64,000 nucleotides of DNA from an uncultured Oscillibacter sp. (GCA_910583785.1 CAJTZK010000003.1:186001-250000), one strand, 5' to 3'. Counted from the first letter of the stretch, positions 32,356-40,964 are shown. Notes: generated by a model from the letters alone, not told the origin. Program-made: numbers and translations.

Positions 32356-33273
32356 ATGCGCTTTTTCCATGGCGGGAAGCAGCGGGGCCCCTATTTTGAG
32401 GGCTGGTATTTAAAGCACCAAAGCGGGGAAGGGAAGTCCCTGGCGTTGATTCCGGCGTTCCACGCGGACCCCGGAGGGCGCCGCAGAGCCTCGCTTCAGG
32501 TGCTGGCGGAAAATGGATCGTGGTGGCTGGAATACCCGGAGGCGGCGTTCCAGGCGGAGGAACGCCGCTTCCAGGTCCGGCTGGGGGAGTCCTGGTTCAG
32601 CAGCCGGGGCATGAAAGTGGATGTCCGCCAGGACGGGCTTACGCTCCAGGGGGAGCTGGGGTATGGGCCCTTCACCCCCGTCCGGAAGGATATCATGGGG
32701 CCCTTTCGGCTTTTCGCGGGGATGCAGTGCGCCCACGGCATCCTCAGCATGGGGCATTCCCTGGAGGGAAGCCTGGTCCTCAACGGAGAGCGGCTGGACT
32801 TCACGGGCGGCACGGGATATGTGGAGACGGACCGGGGGCGGTCCTTTCCCAGCGCCTACCTGTGGACCCAGTGCGCGTGGCCGGGCCCGGAGGGCGGAAG
32901 CCTGATGCTGGCGGTGGCCGGAGTCCCCCTGCCCCTGGGGAGCTTTACGGGCTGCATCTGCGCGGTTATCCACCGGGGACGGGAATACCGCCTGGCAACC
33001 TACCGGGGGGCGAGAATCGAGGCCTGGTCCCCCTCCGGAGCGGTCATCCGGCAGGGGAGGTACCGCCTGGACGTGGAGCTGCTGGAGGAAGGGGGGCAAT
33101 CCCTCCGGGCCCCGGTGGAGGGCAGCATGGAGCGGACCATCCATGAGAGCCTCCGCGCCAAAGTGCGGTACCGCTTTTGGCGGGGGGAGACGCTGCTCTT
33201 TCAGCATGTGGACCCAGGGGCCAGCTTCGAGTATTCAGACGGGGTGGAAGGACCTGGGCGGGACCAGCCATAG
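32356..33273 (+). CDS. Tocopherol-cyclase-like protein
   Basis: The 305-aa protein begins MRFFHGGKQRGPYFEGWYLKHQ; the PYFEGWY(F/L)K motif, later FTGGTGYVETDRGRSFPSAYLWTQC and GPFRLFAGMQCAHGILSMGHSLEG are typical of the tocopherol-cyclase-like family (PF14249), which occurs in many Firmicutes that make no tocopherol. The fold is a pair of lipocalin-like barrels, and the bacterial role is unknown. The start at 32356 follows AAGGAGG; a longer frame from 32302 lacks a site. It is monocistronic. Confidence 0.8.
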   Translation: MRFFHGGKQRGPYFEGWYLKHQSGEGKSLALIPAFHADPGGRRRASLQVLAENGSWWLEYPEAAFQAEERRFQVRLGESWFSSRGMKVDVRQDGLTLQGELGYGPFTPVRKDIMGPFRLFAGMQCAHGILSMGHSLEGSLVLNGERLDFTGGTGYVETDRGRSFPSAYLWTQCAWPGPEGGSLMLAVAGVPLPLGSFTGCICAVIHRGREYRLATYRGARIEAWSPSGAVIRQGRYRLDVELLEEGGQSLRAPVEGSMERTIHESLRAKVRYRFWRGETLLFQHVDPGASFEYSDGVEGPGRDQP

Positions 33274-33568
33274 GGGACGGGCCGACTCCGGGCCCTGGGA
33301 CGCCTTCCGGCCTCCCGGGGCCCGGAGGCAAAGCGATTACCTCTCGTATTATCGCAGGAAATCCTGCGTTTACGCTTTGAGCATTTTGTCGGTTTTTGAC
33401 GGGGGCCTGGAGAAGCGGCTGGAAAATTTAAATACCTCCCCAAGGCGTCCCTCTGCTGCATTCCCATTTTTCCACGGGTTTCCCGGGGGTTCCCTCCGCT
33501 TTTCCGGAAAGCCCTTCCTCCCCACTGGAATTTACATAAGATTTCGCATAAAAGCGTTCTACGAAGAG

Positions 33569-33623
33569 TTATTCACACTTTCCACAAGGTTTTCCACAGG
33601 GCGGTTCCGGAAAAATTGTGGAT
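33569..33623. promoter_or_regulatory. Cluster of DnaA-box-like sequences
   Basis: TTATTCACA (33569-33577, matches the TTATNCACA consensus), CTTTCCACA (33578-33586) and TTTTCCACA (33590-33598) follow one another on the plus strand; a reverse-oriented relative, ATTGTGGAT, lies at 33615-33623. The dnaA gene is not in this window. Confidence 0.45.
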
Positions 33624-33646
33624 TTCCCGGGAAATTTCCCGGGAAA
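33623..33646. repeat. Tandem perfect palindrome (TTTCCCGGGAAA) x2
   Basis: Two abutting copies of the 12-base palindrome TTTCCCGGGAAA make a 24-base block that is itself a palindrome. It adjoins the DnaA-box-like cluster, about 300 bases upstream of mnmA. It may be an operator or a cruciform-forming site. Confidence 0.6.
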
Positions 33647-33874
33647 GACTCATGGGGAGCGGCTGGAAACGGGTTTTTCCACTGGAAATGTTTATATGAG
33701 ATAGTTTACATAATAGTTTTTCTCTGAAAAATTTCTCCGTCCCTTCCAGAAACTTTCCCTGGACAACCGGATTTTTTGTAGAAAAGAGGGAAGGTTCTTT
33801 GTAAAGAGAGCGGAAGATGAAGGCTGGATTGCAAGGGGCTTGCAGGGGCGGGGCCACTGTTTTGCATATATTGC

Positions 33875-33903
33875 GTGACAAAAGGCGGGATATGTACTAT
33901 AAT
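33875..33903 (+). promoter_or_regulatory. Sigma-A promoter of the mnmA operon
   Basis: GTGACA and TATAAT with a 17-base spacer, 38 bases before the mnmA start. Confidence 0.7.
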
Positions 33904-33941
33904 GAGGTCCGCATGAAAAAAGTGGAACCGGGAGGTGTATC

Positions 33942-35024
33942 ATGGGAGAGAACGGGAATAAGAGCGCGCTAATCGCCATGAGCGGCGGCGTGGACAGCTC
34001 GGCGGCGGCCTATTTGATGCAGGCGGAGGGCTTCCGCTGCCAGGGGGTCACAATGCGCCTGCTGGAATCAGACGATGGCCGGAACGCCGCCGACGCGGAG
34101 GCCGTCTGCCGGAAGCTGGGCATTCCCTTTGCGGCGGTGGACCTGGCCCGGGAGTTTGAGGAGGCCGTGATTCAAAAATTTGTCCAGGTCTACCAGGCCG
34201 GAGGGACCCCCAATCCCTGTGTGGACTGCAACCGCCGCATGAAGTTCTCCCGGCTGATGGAGGCGGCGGAGGCGGCGGGCCTCTATTACGTGGCTACCGG
34301 GCATTACGCCAGGGTGGACCGGGACCCGGAGACGGGCCGCTGGCTTTTGAAAAAGGCCCTGGACGCCGGGAAGGACCAGAGCTATTTCCTCTACACCCTG
34401 AGCCAGCGGCAGCTGGCCCGGGTCCGGTTTCCCCTGGGGGGCATGGAGAAGCGGCAGGTCCGGGAGCTGGCGGAGGCCCTGGGCTTTGCCAATGCCCGGC
34501 GGCAGGACAGCCAGGATATCTGCTTCATTCCCGGCGGGGATTACGGCGGCTTTCTCGAATCCTACCTGGGGGCGGCGTTCCCCTCCGGGGACTTTTTGGA
34601 CCGGGAGGGCCGGGCCGTGGGGCGGCACCGGGGAGCGGCCCGCTACACCCTGGGCCAGCGGAAGGGCCTGGGCCTCTCCATGGGGGAGCCCGTGTACGTC
34701 TGCGGGAAGGACATGGCCGCCAATACCGTCACCGTGGGGCCCGAGAGCGCCCTCTACGCCCGGGAGGCCCTGGTGGAGGACCTGAACTGGATTGCCCGGG
34801 AGGACCTGGCGGAGCCCCTGCGGGCGGGGGTCAAAACCCGCTCCCGCCAGGGGGAGCAGGAGGCCCTGGTCTGCCCGGAGGGAACGGGCCGGGTCCGGCT
34901 GGTCTTCAGCCAGCCCCAGCGGGCGGTGACGCCGGGACAGGCGGCGGTGTTTTACGATGGGGATACCGTCCTGGGCGGCGGGACCATTGTGGAGGTTGGA
35001 AAGGAGGACGGACATGGGCTGTGA
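33942..35024 (+). CDS. mnmA: tRNA-specific 2-thiouridylase
   Basis: MnmA thiolates U34 of tRNA Lys, Glu and Gln. The 360-aa protein has the PP-loop AMSGGVDSSAAAYLM near residue 12, the first catalytic cysteine in GGTPNPCVDCNRRMKF, TGHYARV, GKDQSYFLY, and the second in RQDSQDICFIPGG. The C-terminal beta-barrel with TVTVGPESALY is complete. GGGAGG precedes the ATG. Its end overlaps the start of a Cys-rich protein gene by 11 bases, and tcdA follows, giving an operon centred on tRNA anticodon-loop modification. Confidence 0.93.
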   Translation: MGENGNKSALIAMSGGVDSSAAAYLMQAEGFRCQGVTMRLLESDDGRNAADAEAVCRKLGIPFAAVDLAREFEEAVIQKFVQVYQAGGTPNPCVDCNRRMKFSRLMEAAEAAGLYYVATGHYARVDRDPETGRWLLKKALDAGKDQSYFLYTLSQRQLARVRFPLGGMEKRQVRELAEALGFANARRQDSQDICFIPGGDYGGFLESYLGAAFPSGDFLDREGRAVGRHRGAARYTLGQRKGLGLSMGEPVYVCGKDMAANTVTVGPESALYAREALVEDLNWIAREDLAEPLRAGVKTRSRQGEQEALVCPEGTGRVRLVFSQPQRAVTPGQAAVFYDGDTVLGGGTIVEVGKEDGHGL

Positions 35025-35379
35025 GAGCTGCGGGGGCTGTAAAAGCGGCTGCGGAGGCTGCGGCCAGGAGCTGGTGATGACGGAGGCGGAGCTGGCGCTG
35101 CTGCGCCGCCTGGGGGAGACGCCCTTTCTCCCGGTGGCGGCGGCGTTTGACCGGAAGCGGCCGGTGTATCTGGAGGAGTGGGAACGGCCCCGGGAGGAGT
35201 GCGCCCCCGCGATCCTGGGCCTGGAGGGAAAGGGGCTGATCCGGCTGGATTACGGCATCCCCCTGGAAAACTTTAGCTACGCCGCCTACCGGGACTATCC
35301 CCTCTGGGGAAGCATGGCCTTGACCGGGCGGGGGCAGGATATCCTGGAGCAGATTGAGATTCAGGGAATTGGGGAGTGA
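35014..35379 (+). CDS. Cys-rich small protein between two tRNA-modification genes
   Basis: The 121-aa protein starts MGCESCGGCKSGCGGCG, a dense cluster with Cys at residues 3, 6, 9, 13 and 16, a likely metal or Fe-S site. The rest (ELALLRRLGETPFLPVAAAF ... AILGLEGKGLIRLDYG ... MALTGRGQDILE) has a winged-helix-like pattern of helices ending in a beta hairpin. The ATG at 35014 lies inside the end of mnmA after AAAGGAGG, and the stop is four bases before tcdA, so all three are translationally linked. I do not recognise a named family. A role in sulfur transfer to MnmA or in regulation is possible from position only. Confidence 0.7.
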   Translation: MGCESCGGCKSGCGGCGQELVMTEAELALLRRLGETPFLPVAAAFDRKRPVYLEEWERPREECAPAILGLEGKGLIRLDYGIPLENFSYAAYRDYPLWGSMALTGRGQDILEQIEIQGIGE

Positions 35380-35383
35380 CGGG

Positions 35384-36109
35384 ATGCTGGACCAATTTTC
35401 GAGAACGGAGCTGCTGCTGGGCCGGGAGGGCATGGAGCGGCTGGCCCGGGCCCGGGTGGCGGTGTTCGGCCTGGGGGGCGTGGGCGGCTATGCCGTGGAG
35501 GCTCTGGTCCGCAGCGGCGTGGGAGCGCTGGCGCTGGTGGACAGCGACCAGGTGAGCCTGACGAACCTGAACCGCCAGATTCTGGCCACCCACCGGACCC
35601 TGGGCCAGTATAAGGCCGACGCCGCCCGGGCCCGGGCCCTGGAGATCAACCCCGGGGCCGAGGTGGACGCCCGGAGGGTTTTCTACGGCCCCGGCACCGC
35701 CGGGGAATTTGACTTCACCCAATACGACTACGTGGTGGACGCCATCGACACCGTCACCGGGAAGCTGGCCTTGATTCAGCAGGCCCTGGAGGCCGGGACG
35801 CCCGTCATCAGCTGCATGGGGGCCGGGAACAAGCTGGATCCCACCGCCTTCCGGGTGGCGGACATTTACGAAACCTCCGTCTGCCCCCTGGCCCGGGTGA
35901 TGCGGAAGGAGCTGAAACGCCGGGGCGTCCAGCGGCTGAAGGTGGTTTACTCCCAGGAGCCCCCCGGGGGGCCGGAAGGGGCCCTGTACCAGGAATCCCT
36001 GGCGGGGGAGGCCCGGCGGCAGGTGCCGGGCAGCGCCGCCTTTGTCCCGGCGGTGGCGGGCCTGATTCTGGCGGGAGAGGTAATCAAGGACCTGAGCGGA
36101 GGAGCATAG
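35384..36109 (+). CDS. tcdA: tRNA threonylcarbamoyladenosine dehydratase (TcdA/CsdL, ThiF superfamily)
   Basis: TcdA cyclises t6A37 of tRNA to ct6A using ATP. The 241-aa E1-like protein has the nucleotide loop VFGLGGVGGYAVEAL at residues 27-41, LVDSDQVSLTNLNRQI with the conserved Asp/Asn/Arg set, DYVVDAIDTVTGKLALI and the GAGNKLDPTAF ... D-I-YETSVCPLARVMRKELK signature typical of TcdA rather than MoeB/ThiF. There is no C-terminal CxxC zinc pair, which also fits TcdA. The ATG at 35384 is used (GGGGAGTGACGGG before it). Confidence 0.9.
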   Translation: MLDQFSRTELLLGREGMERLARARVAVFGLGGVGGYAVEALVRSGVGALALVDSDQVSLTNLNRQILATHRTLGQYKADAARARALEINPGAEVDARRVFYGPGTAGEFDFTQYDYVVDAIDTVTGKLALIQQALEAGTPVISCMGAGNKLDPTAFRVADIYETSVCPLARVMRKELKRRGVQRLKVVYSQEPPGGPEGALYQESLAGEARRQVPGSAAFVPAVAGLILAGEVIKDLSGGA

Positions 36110-36140
36110 ACGGGAACCCAGCCGGATTACGCGCACATAA

Positions 36141-36185
36141 AAAGAGCGGCGGCGCCTTCTGAAAGAGGGCGCCGCTGCTCTTTTT
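36141..36185 (+). terminator. Terminator of the tRNA-modification operon
   Basis: AAAGAGCGGCGGCGCC pairs with GGCGCCGCTGCTCTTT (one G-U) around a 10-base loop and is followed by T residues. Confidence 0.9.
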
Positions 36186-36635
36186 GCTTTTTCCAGGTTT
36201 CCCCGGGGAACCAAGGCCCCTTACCGGAGGGGAAAATACGGTTGATTGTCAATCTGGAGGCTTCTTCATCAGCAGCGGCCAAAAAGGAAATCCATATCCG
36301 TATCCTCATCGAACCCTCCTGTTGCGAGGTCAATCACCGAAAAAAACCCGCACATTCATAATAACTTCCACATACAGTCAACCTCTTTTGCTCTCGCGCC
36401 AGGGCCAACTCTTCGTTTTAAGTATACCTGTGTTTAGAATTACCGTATCTGACAAAAAATGTAAATTCGCTTTTGGGGAATTTTTTAGAGTTTCTTAAAC
36501 GGCGGTTAGGGGGGAGGCCCTGCCTCGCGCCTTCTTCTTCGTGCGGCGGCTTTCTTATCTTTCCCGGCCATCTGCCGATATAAGATATAAGAAGAATCAC
36601 ATTGAAAACGAAATCAGGAGAGAGGAGGCGTCTGA
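36186..36635. other. Gene-free region upstream of the flagellin-like gene
   Basis: No gene with support. The first 250 bases are mixed composition, the rest A/T-rich. A sigma-28-like element lies at 36556-36581, and AGGAGAGAGGAGG precedes the flagellin-like ATG. Confidence 0.5.
36556..36581 (+). promoter_or_regulatory. Sigma-28 (SigD/FliA)-like promoter candidate
   Basis: GCCGATAT at 36574-36581 matches the -10 consensus of Bacillus SigD exactly. The -35 position 14 bases upstream reads TATC (consensus TAAA), a weak match. It is 54 bases before the start of a flagellin-like gene, where such a promoter would be expected. Confidence 0.45.
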
Positions 36636-39600
36636 ATGGGTGAGCTGACGATCCGCAGGGAGAGGGGCATTTCCGGACCCCGGTATCAGGCGGCGGAGAA
36701 AACGGAGAGGACGCCGCCGTCCGGAGAGGGCCGCCCAGTGGCGAAAACACCGGGGGCCACCGTGTCGGAGACCCTCCAGCGGCTGATGACCAGGATCGGC
36801 CAGGCGGAGAACCACACCCGGGAGAGCCACCGGACCCTCCAGGTAGGGGAGGCCGTGCTGGCGGAGGTACAGGACAGCCTGGACCGCATGGCCCAACTGG
36901 CCCGGCAGGCCGCCGGAGGCGGCAAGGCGGACCGGGCTGCGCTCCAGGCGGAGCTGGAGCGGCTGGCGGAGGAGATTGACCGCATGACCAGCGGGGCCTC
37001 CGCCGGGGGTTCGCGGCTGTTTTTAGAGGGGGACACGGAGATCGAGGATGGGACGGAACCCCCGCCGGACGCCGCCCTGGAGGACGAGGGCCCGGAGGGG
37101 GTCCAGAAGTTTCCCAGCTGGCTGCTGCGGGGGATGGCCCAGAACGGACTGTCCCCGGAGCGGCTGCTGAACATGCTGGGGCTGGATAAGAATGCCGGCA
37201 TCCGGGATATCCTGGCGGCCATCACAGGAAAATCCCTGAATAACAACGCCGCCGCGGGCTATCTGGCGGCGCTGTATCTTGGCAGCGTCATCGCCGGGGG
37301 CTCCGCCTCCAAGGCCGTGGACTTGAAAGAGGCCATGGAGGGGCTGCGGCAGCTCCTGGAGAAGGTGTCCCAGGGCTATTCGCCGGACGAGGCGCTGAAT
37401 GTTTTGACCAATGGCATGTTCTCCAGCTTCGCGGACCTGGAGGGCCAGTTCACCAGCGGTATGGCCCCGGGGATGGAGGATTTCCTGTCGGTGATCATGC
37501 TCTATGGCGGGGATACCGCCGCCTTTTTGTCCAACGCGTCCATGCTGACGTTCCTGGCGGGGCTGGAGGGGATGAACCTGGAGCTGATGATGGGCCTTCT
37601 GGCGGCGGTCCAGAGCTCCGGCGCCGGACTGGAGGCCGCCTTGGACCAGGCCGCCGGGGAAACGGCGGTTCCTGTTCCTGGGGAGGGGCTCCCGCCCCAG
37701 GCGGACGTGATGGAACTGGGGGACATGAAGGTAATTGGCCGGGACCTCTCCGGCGTGTCCGGCGGTACGTCCGCCGGGGAGCTGGCCGTGGGCGGCGGGG
37801 AGGACGCCGTCCTCCAGGGAACTGGGAAGGAAGGGCGGCATCTCCTGCTCACGGGCTCCGGGACGGTGACGCTCCGGGAGGCCCGGGTCCCCTTCCTGAC
37901 CGTGGCGTCTCCGGACGCCAGGCTGTCCAGCCCCGGCGAGGCCGTGCTGGGAGAGGTCTCCCTGCGCCCCGGGGCGTCCCTGGCCCTGGGAGGGGGCGGC
38001 CTGGTGCGGGTGGGCGCGCTCCACGGTGATGAGAGCAACGTACTGCGCCTGACGGGCGGCGCGGTGATCCTGGCGGCGGAGGAAGAGGACGGAGGCCCGG
38101 GGACCCTGGGGATTCCCGTGGTCATCGACGGGCCCGTCCTCCTGGCGGCCCGGGCCGCCAATGTCACCAACGGAGCCGGGAAGCCCATGGCCCCCTTTGA
38201 CATCCTCTGGAAGACCCTGCTGCCGGGCTGGAGCGCCATGACCGCCCTGTCAGTGGATGGCAGGCAGGGACGGGCCCTGCTTTTGAGCGGCGAGCCCGCC
38301 CGGCTGTGGCTGGAAAAGGGCGACCAGGGCTCCCCGGCGGTCCACACCGTAATCCTCCGGGGGAAGGACGAGGCCGGACGGCCCAAAACCCGCTATGCCT
38401 ACCTCCGGTGGAACGAGAGCGCCGGGGCCTTTGAGGAGACGGTCCTGTACCCCAACCCCTTCACGGTCACCGGGGGAGAGGCGGGCAAGGACTGGATTTA
38501 CGAGGAAGAGACCCACACCCTGCGTATCCTGACCAACCAAGTTACCGCCATCTCCGGCGGCGCGGGAACCGACGCAAACCAAGAGCCCTTCAGCGGGCGG
38601 CTGGCGCTGGCGGACGGCATCGGAAAGCTGGAGCTGACCCTGGGAGGCGTGGTGTGCCGGGTACCCGAGGGCGGGGCCTTTGACCTGGGACGGGAGAACG
38701 ACGTGACGCTGCTGCTGCGCAGCGGCACGGAAAACCGCTTTGAGAGCGGCGCGGGCCGGGCGGGCATCTCCCTGGGAGAGGGCACCTCCCTGCTGGTGGA
38801 CTGTCCCGAGACCCGGGACAGCAGCCGGAATCCCGCCGGGACCCTGGCCGCCTCCGGCGGCGCGGGGGGCGCGGGCATTGGCCGGGACAGCGGCAGCGGC
38901 GGAGACCGGGCCAGCCGCATCCGGATACGGGGCGGCGCGGTTACCGCCGTGGGAAATGGCGGCGGCGCGGGCATCGGCGCGGGAAGACGGGGGGCCATGG
39001 GCCCTGTGGACATTCTGGGCGGCGTGGTCAGCGCCACAGGGGAAGCTGGCGGCGGCGCGGGCATTGGCGGGGCCCTGGGCGCGGCGGTGGGCGATATCAC
39101 GATCCGGGGCGGCCGCATCACCGCCCTGGCCATAGGCCATGCCGCCGCCATCGGCGCGGGCGTCCAGGGAACCTGCGGCGATATCGTCATCACGGGCCCG
39201 GCCCGGATACAAAAGGCCCTGGGCGGCGACCCCGGGGCGGATATCGGGGCCTGCCTCTTCGGAAGCTGCGGAAAGGTCCAGATTTCCGATGGGGCCGACA
39301 TCGGAAGGGCCCGGCTCTGGACCCGTTCCGGGGTGCCCCTCCAGATGGGGGCGGAAACCGTGACGCTGCCCCAGTTCCGCCTGTCCTCCCGGGCCCTGGG
39401 CCTGGACCGGATGAACGTGGCCACGAAGGAGGCCGCCAAGGCGGCCCAGGCCATCGTGGAGCGGGACCGCCGCTGGGTGGCCCAGATTCAAAACGCCTAC
39501 CATGTGCTGTACCATCGGCTGGAGCGGAGCTGGAACGGCCTTTTGGGGGTCCAGCAGTACCTGGGCGGGGGCCCTGTGCGGGACGCCGGGGCGGCGGGCA

Positions 39601-39704
39601 CGCTGCTGGCGGACGCCCGGCAGTCCATCTCCCGCCCCTCCTCCCAGGCCCTGCGGACCCACGGCAAGCGGGGGAAGGACGATGTGCGCCAGCTGTTCCG
39701 CTGA
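36636..39704 (+). CDS. Giant flagellin-like protein with beta-helical insert
   Basis: The 1022-aa protein has flagellin-type ends. Residues about 43-135 (SETLQRLMTRIGQAENH, AVLAEVQDSLDRMAQLARQAAGG, ELERLAEEIDRMTSG, GGSRLFLEG) follow the N-terminal D1 helix pattern of flagellin. Residues about 923-1022 (LDRMNVATKEAAKAAQAIVERDRR, IQNAYHVLYHRLERSW, ending in DDVRQLFR) mirror the C-terminal D1/D0 region. Between them lie a helical block (about 155-350) and a beta-rich region with several (G)GAGIG repeats (about 741-845) alternating with ITIRGG-type strands, as in right-handed beta-helix surface proteins. No signal peptide is present, as for flagellins. No other flagellar genes are in the window. 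It could be a filament protein or a non-motile surface derivative. Confidence 0.6.
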   Translation: MGELTIRRERGISGPRYQAAEKTERTPPSGEGRPVAKTPGATVSETLQRLMTRIGQAENHTRESHRTLQVGEAVLAEVQDSLDRMAQLARQAAGGGKADRAALQAELERLAEEIDRMTSGASAGGSRLFLEGDTEIEDGTEPPPDAALEDEGPEGVQKFPSWLLRGMAQNGLSPERLLNMLGLDKNAGIRDILAAITGKSLNNNAAAGYLAALYLGSVIAGGSASKAVDLKEAMEGLRQLLEKVSQGYSPDEALNVLTNGMFSSFADLEGQFTSGMAPGMEDFLSVIMLYGGDTAAFLSNASMLTFLAGLEGMNLELMMGLLAAVQSSGAGLEAALDQAAGETAVPVPGEGLPPQADVMELGDMKVIGRDLSGVSGGTSAGELAVGGGEDAVLQGTGKEGRHLLLTGSGTVTLREARVPFLTVASPDARLSSPGEAVLGEVSLRPGASLALGGGGLVRVGALHGDESNVLRLTGGAVILAAEEEDGGPGTLGIPVVIDGPVLLAARAANVTNGAGKPMAPFDILWKTLLPGWSAMTALSVDGRQGRALLLSGEPARLWLEKGDQGSPAVHTVILRGKDEAGRPKTRYAYLRWNESAGAFEETVLYPNPFTVTGGEAGKDWIYEEETHTLRILTNQVTAISGGAGTDANQEPFSGRLALADGIGKLELTLGGVVCRVPEGGAFDLGRENDVTLLLRSGTENRFESGAGRAGISLGEGTSLLVDCPETRDSSRNPAGTLAASGGAGGAGIGRDSGSGGDRASRIRIRGGAVTAVGNGGGAGIGAGRRGAMGPVDILGGVVSATGEAGGGAGIGGALGAAVGDITIRGGRITALAIGHAAAIGAGVQGTCGDIVITGPARIQKALGGDPGADIGACLFGSCGKVQISDGADIGRARLWTRSGVPLQMGAETVTLPQFRLSSRALGLDRMNVATKEAAKAAQAIVERDRRWVAQIQNAYHVLYHRLERSWNGLLGVQQYLGGGPVRDAGAAGTLLADARQSISRPSSQALRTHGKRGKDDVRQLFR

Positions 39705-39731
39705 GGAGTTTTTACAAATAGGGCGAGAGAA

Positions 39732-39759
39732 GAAGAGGCCGCTTGGAAGCGGCCTCTTC
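39732..39759. terminator. Bidirectional terminator
   Basis: GAAGAGGCCGCTT / AAGCGGCCTCTTC, a 13-bp perfect stem with a GG loop, separates the convergent flagellin-like and VWA genes. Confidence 0.85.
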
Positions 39760-39763
39760 GTGT

Positions 39764-40960
39764 TCATTTCCGGCTCATCAGCCGCTTCATGGCCTGTTCC
39801 AGCCCCTCGGCGGTGAGGTCGTACATGGGGAACATGTGCCCCAGCTGCCAGTGGGTCTGGCCCCAGTAGTCCGGGCGTTCCGGCATGGGCTCCGGGTTCA
39901 GCCAGACGAGGTAGGGGTATTGCGCCTTCATACGCTCCAGCCACTCCAGGCCGGAGGGGCCGTAGGACCGTTTCTCCCAGTCGTAGTGCTTTTCCCGGAG
40001 CTCGTAGGGGCTCATGGCGGCGTCGCCCACCACGAGGACCTTGTACCCGCTGCCGAAATTCTGGAGCACCCACTCCGTGGGTACCTCCTCCTGGTAGCGG
40101 AGGGAGGGGCTGGCGTAAAGCTCCGAGTAGACGCAGTTGTGGAAATAGTAGGTGTGGAGCTCCTTGAAGTGGTTGGACTTCTGGGCGGCCTGGAACAGCC
40201 GGGAGCAGAGCCCGGCGTAATACTCCATGGACCCGCCGGAGTCCATCAGCAGCAGGACCTTGACGGCGTTTTTCCGGGGGTGGGTTTTCCGGAGTTTCAA
40301 GAGCCCGCCATTGCCGCAGGTATCCCGGACGGTCCCGTCCACGTCCAGGATTTCCTCGTGTTCCTCCGCCTGGATGGAGAGCTGCCGCAGCAGCCGGAAG
40401 GCCGTCTGGAACTGCCGGGTGTCCAGGGTGTTGTCCTTCCGGAAGTCCCGGAACCGCCGTTCCCCGGCCACCATCATGGCGGTGCGGTGGCGGCCCTGGC
40501 CACCAATGCGGATGCCGCCGGGGTGCCAGCCGTTGTTGCCGAAGGGGGAGCGGCCCTGGGTGCCCACCCAGTAGCTGCCGCCGTTGTGCTCTTCCGTCTG
40601 TTCCTTCAGCCGCTCTTCCAGGAGGCGCAGCAGTTCCTCCGCCTTTTCCCCGGAGAAGCCCGCCCGCTTCAGCTCTTCCAGGGTGCGTCCCAGGTCCTCC
40701 GCCGGGTGGTCCAGCCAGTCCAGCAGCTCCCTGGGCAGTCCGCCCTCCCAGGGGACGTCCCGGAAGAACTCCAGGAACGCCTGGTCGAAGCGGTCAAAGT
40801 CCGCCTCGCTGTTTACCACGACTGCCCGGCAGAGACGGTAAAACCCCGTCAGGGAGGACTGGTGCAGCCCCTGGGACAGCCCCTCCAGCAGCGTCATCCA
40901 CTCGTCCGGCGTCACGCCCAGCCCCCGGCTCCGGAGGAGGTAGAAAAAGGAAATGAACAT
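39764..40960 (-). CDS. VWA-domain (CoxE-like) protein
   Basis: The 398-aa cytoplasmic protein has a von Willebrand A metal-ion-dependent adhesion site, LLLMDSGGSMEYYAG (DxGxS form, near residue 238), in its second half, followed by HTYYFHNCVY and KVLVVGDAAMSPYEL. The N-terminal half is the helical CoxE-like region (SLTGFYRLCRAVVVNSEADFDRFDQAFLEFF). It starts four bases after the MoxR ATPase gene ends. Such MoxR/VWA pairs act as chaperones that mature or remodel metalloenzymes or other complexes; the client here is unknown. Confidence 0.85.
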   Translation of the reverse strand: MFISFFYLLRSRGLGVTPDEWMTLLEGLSQGLHQSSLTGFYRLCRAVVVNSEADFDRFDQAFLEFFRDVPWEGGLPRELLDWLDHPAEDLGRTLEELKRAGFSGEKAEELLRLLEERLKEQTEEHNGGSYWVGTQGRSPFGNNGWHPGGIRIGGQGRHRTAMMVAGERRFRDFRKDNTLDTRQFQTAFRLLRQLSIQAEEHEEILDVDGTVRDTCGNGGLLKLRKTHPRKNAVKVLLLMDSGGSMEYYAGLCSRLFQAAQKSNHFKELHTYYFHNCVYSELYASPSLRYQEEVPTEWVLQNFGSGYKVLVVGDAAMSPYELREKHYDWEKRSYGPSGLEWLERMKAQYPYLVWLNPEPMPERPDYWGQTHWQLGHMFPMYDLTAEGLEQAMKRLMSRK

Positions 40961-40964
40961 GGCC

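Larger units (their letters stand above)
33274..33941. other. 668-base gene-free region with DnaA-box-like and palindromic sites
   Basis: No gene is supported. Notable contents are CGCAGGA-AA-TCCTGCG at about 33354-33369, a cluster of DnaA-box-like 9-mers at 33569-33623, two tandem copies of a 12-base palindrome at 33623-33646 and the mnmA promoter at 33875-33903. Several TTTTCCAC-like words are scattered through it. No known structural RNA was recognised. Confidence 0.5.

Noticed and set aside
33274..33941. Chromosomal replication origin
   Set aside because: DnaA-box-like sites are present, but there are only about four, there is no dnaA, dnaN or other oriC-linked gene nearby, and no clear AT-rich unwinding region next to the boxes.
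36127..36309. Small minus-strand ORF starting at the ATG near 36309 with CAGGAGGG upstream
   Set aside because: Despite the ribosome-like site, the frame runs through the tcdA operon terminator and has no recognisable or balanced coding sequence.
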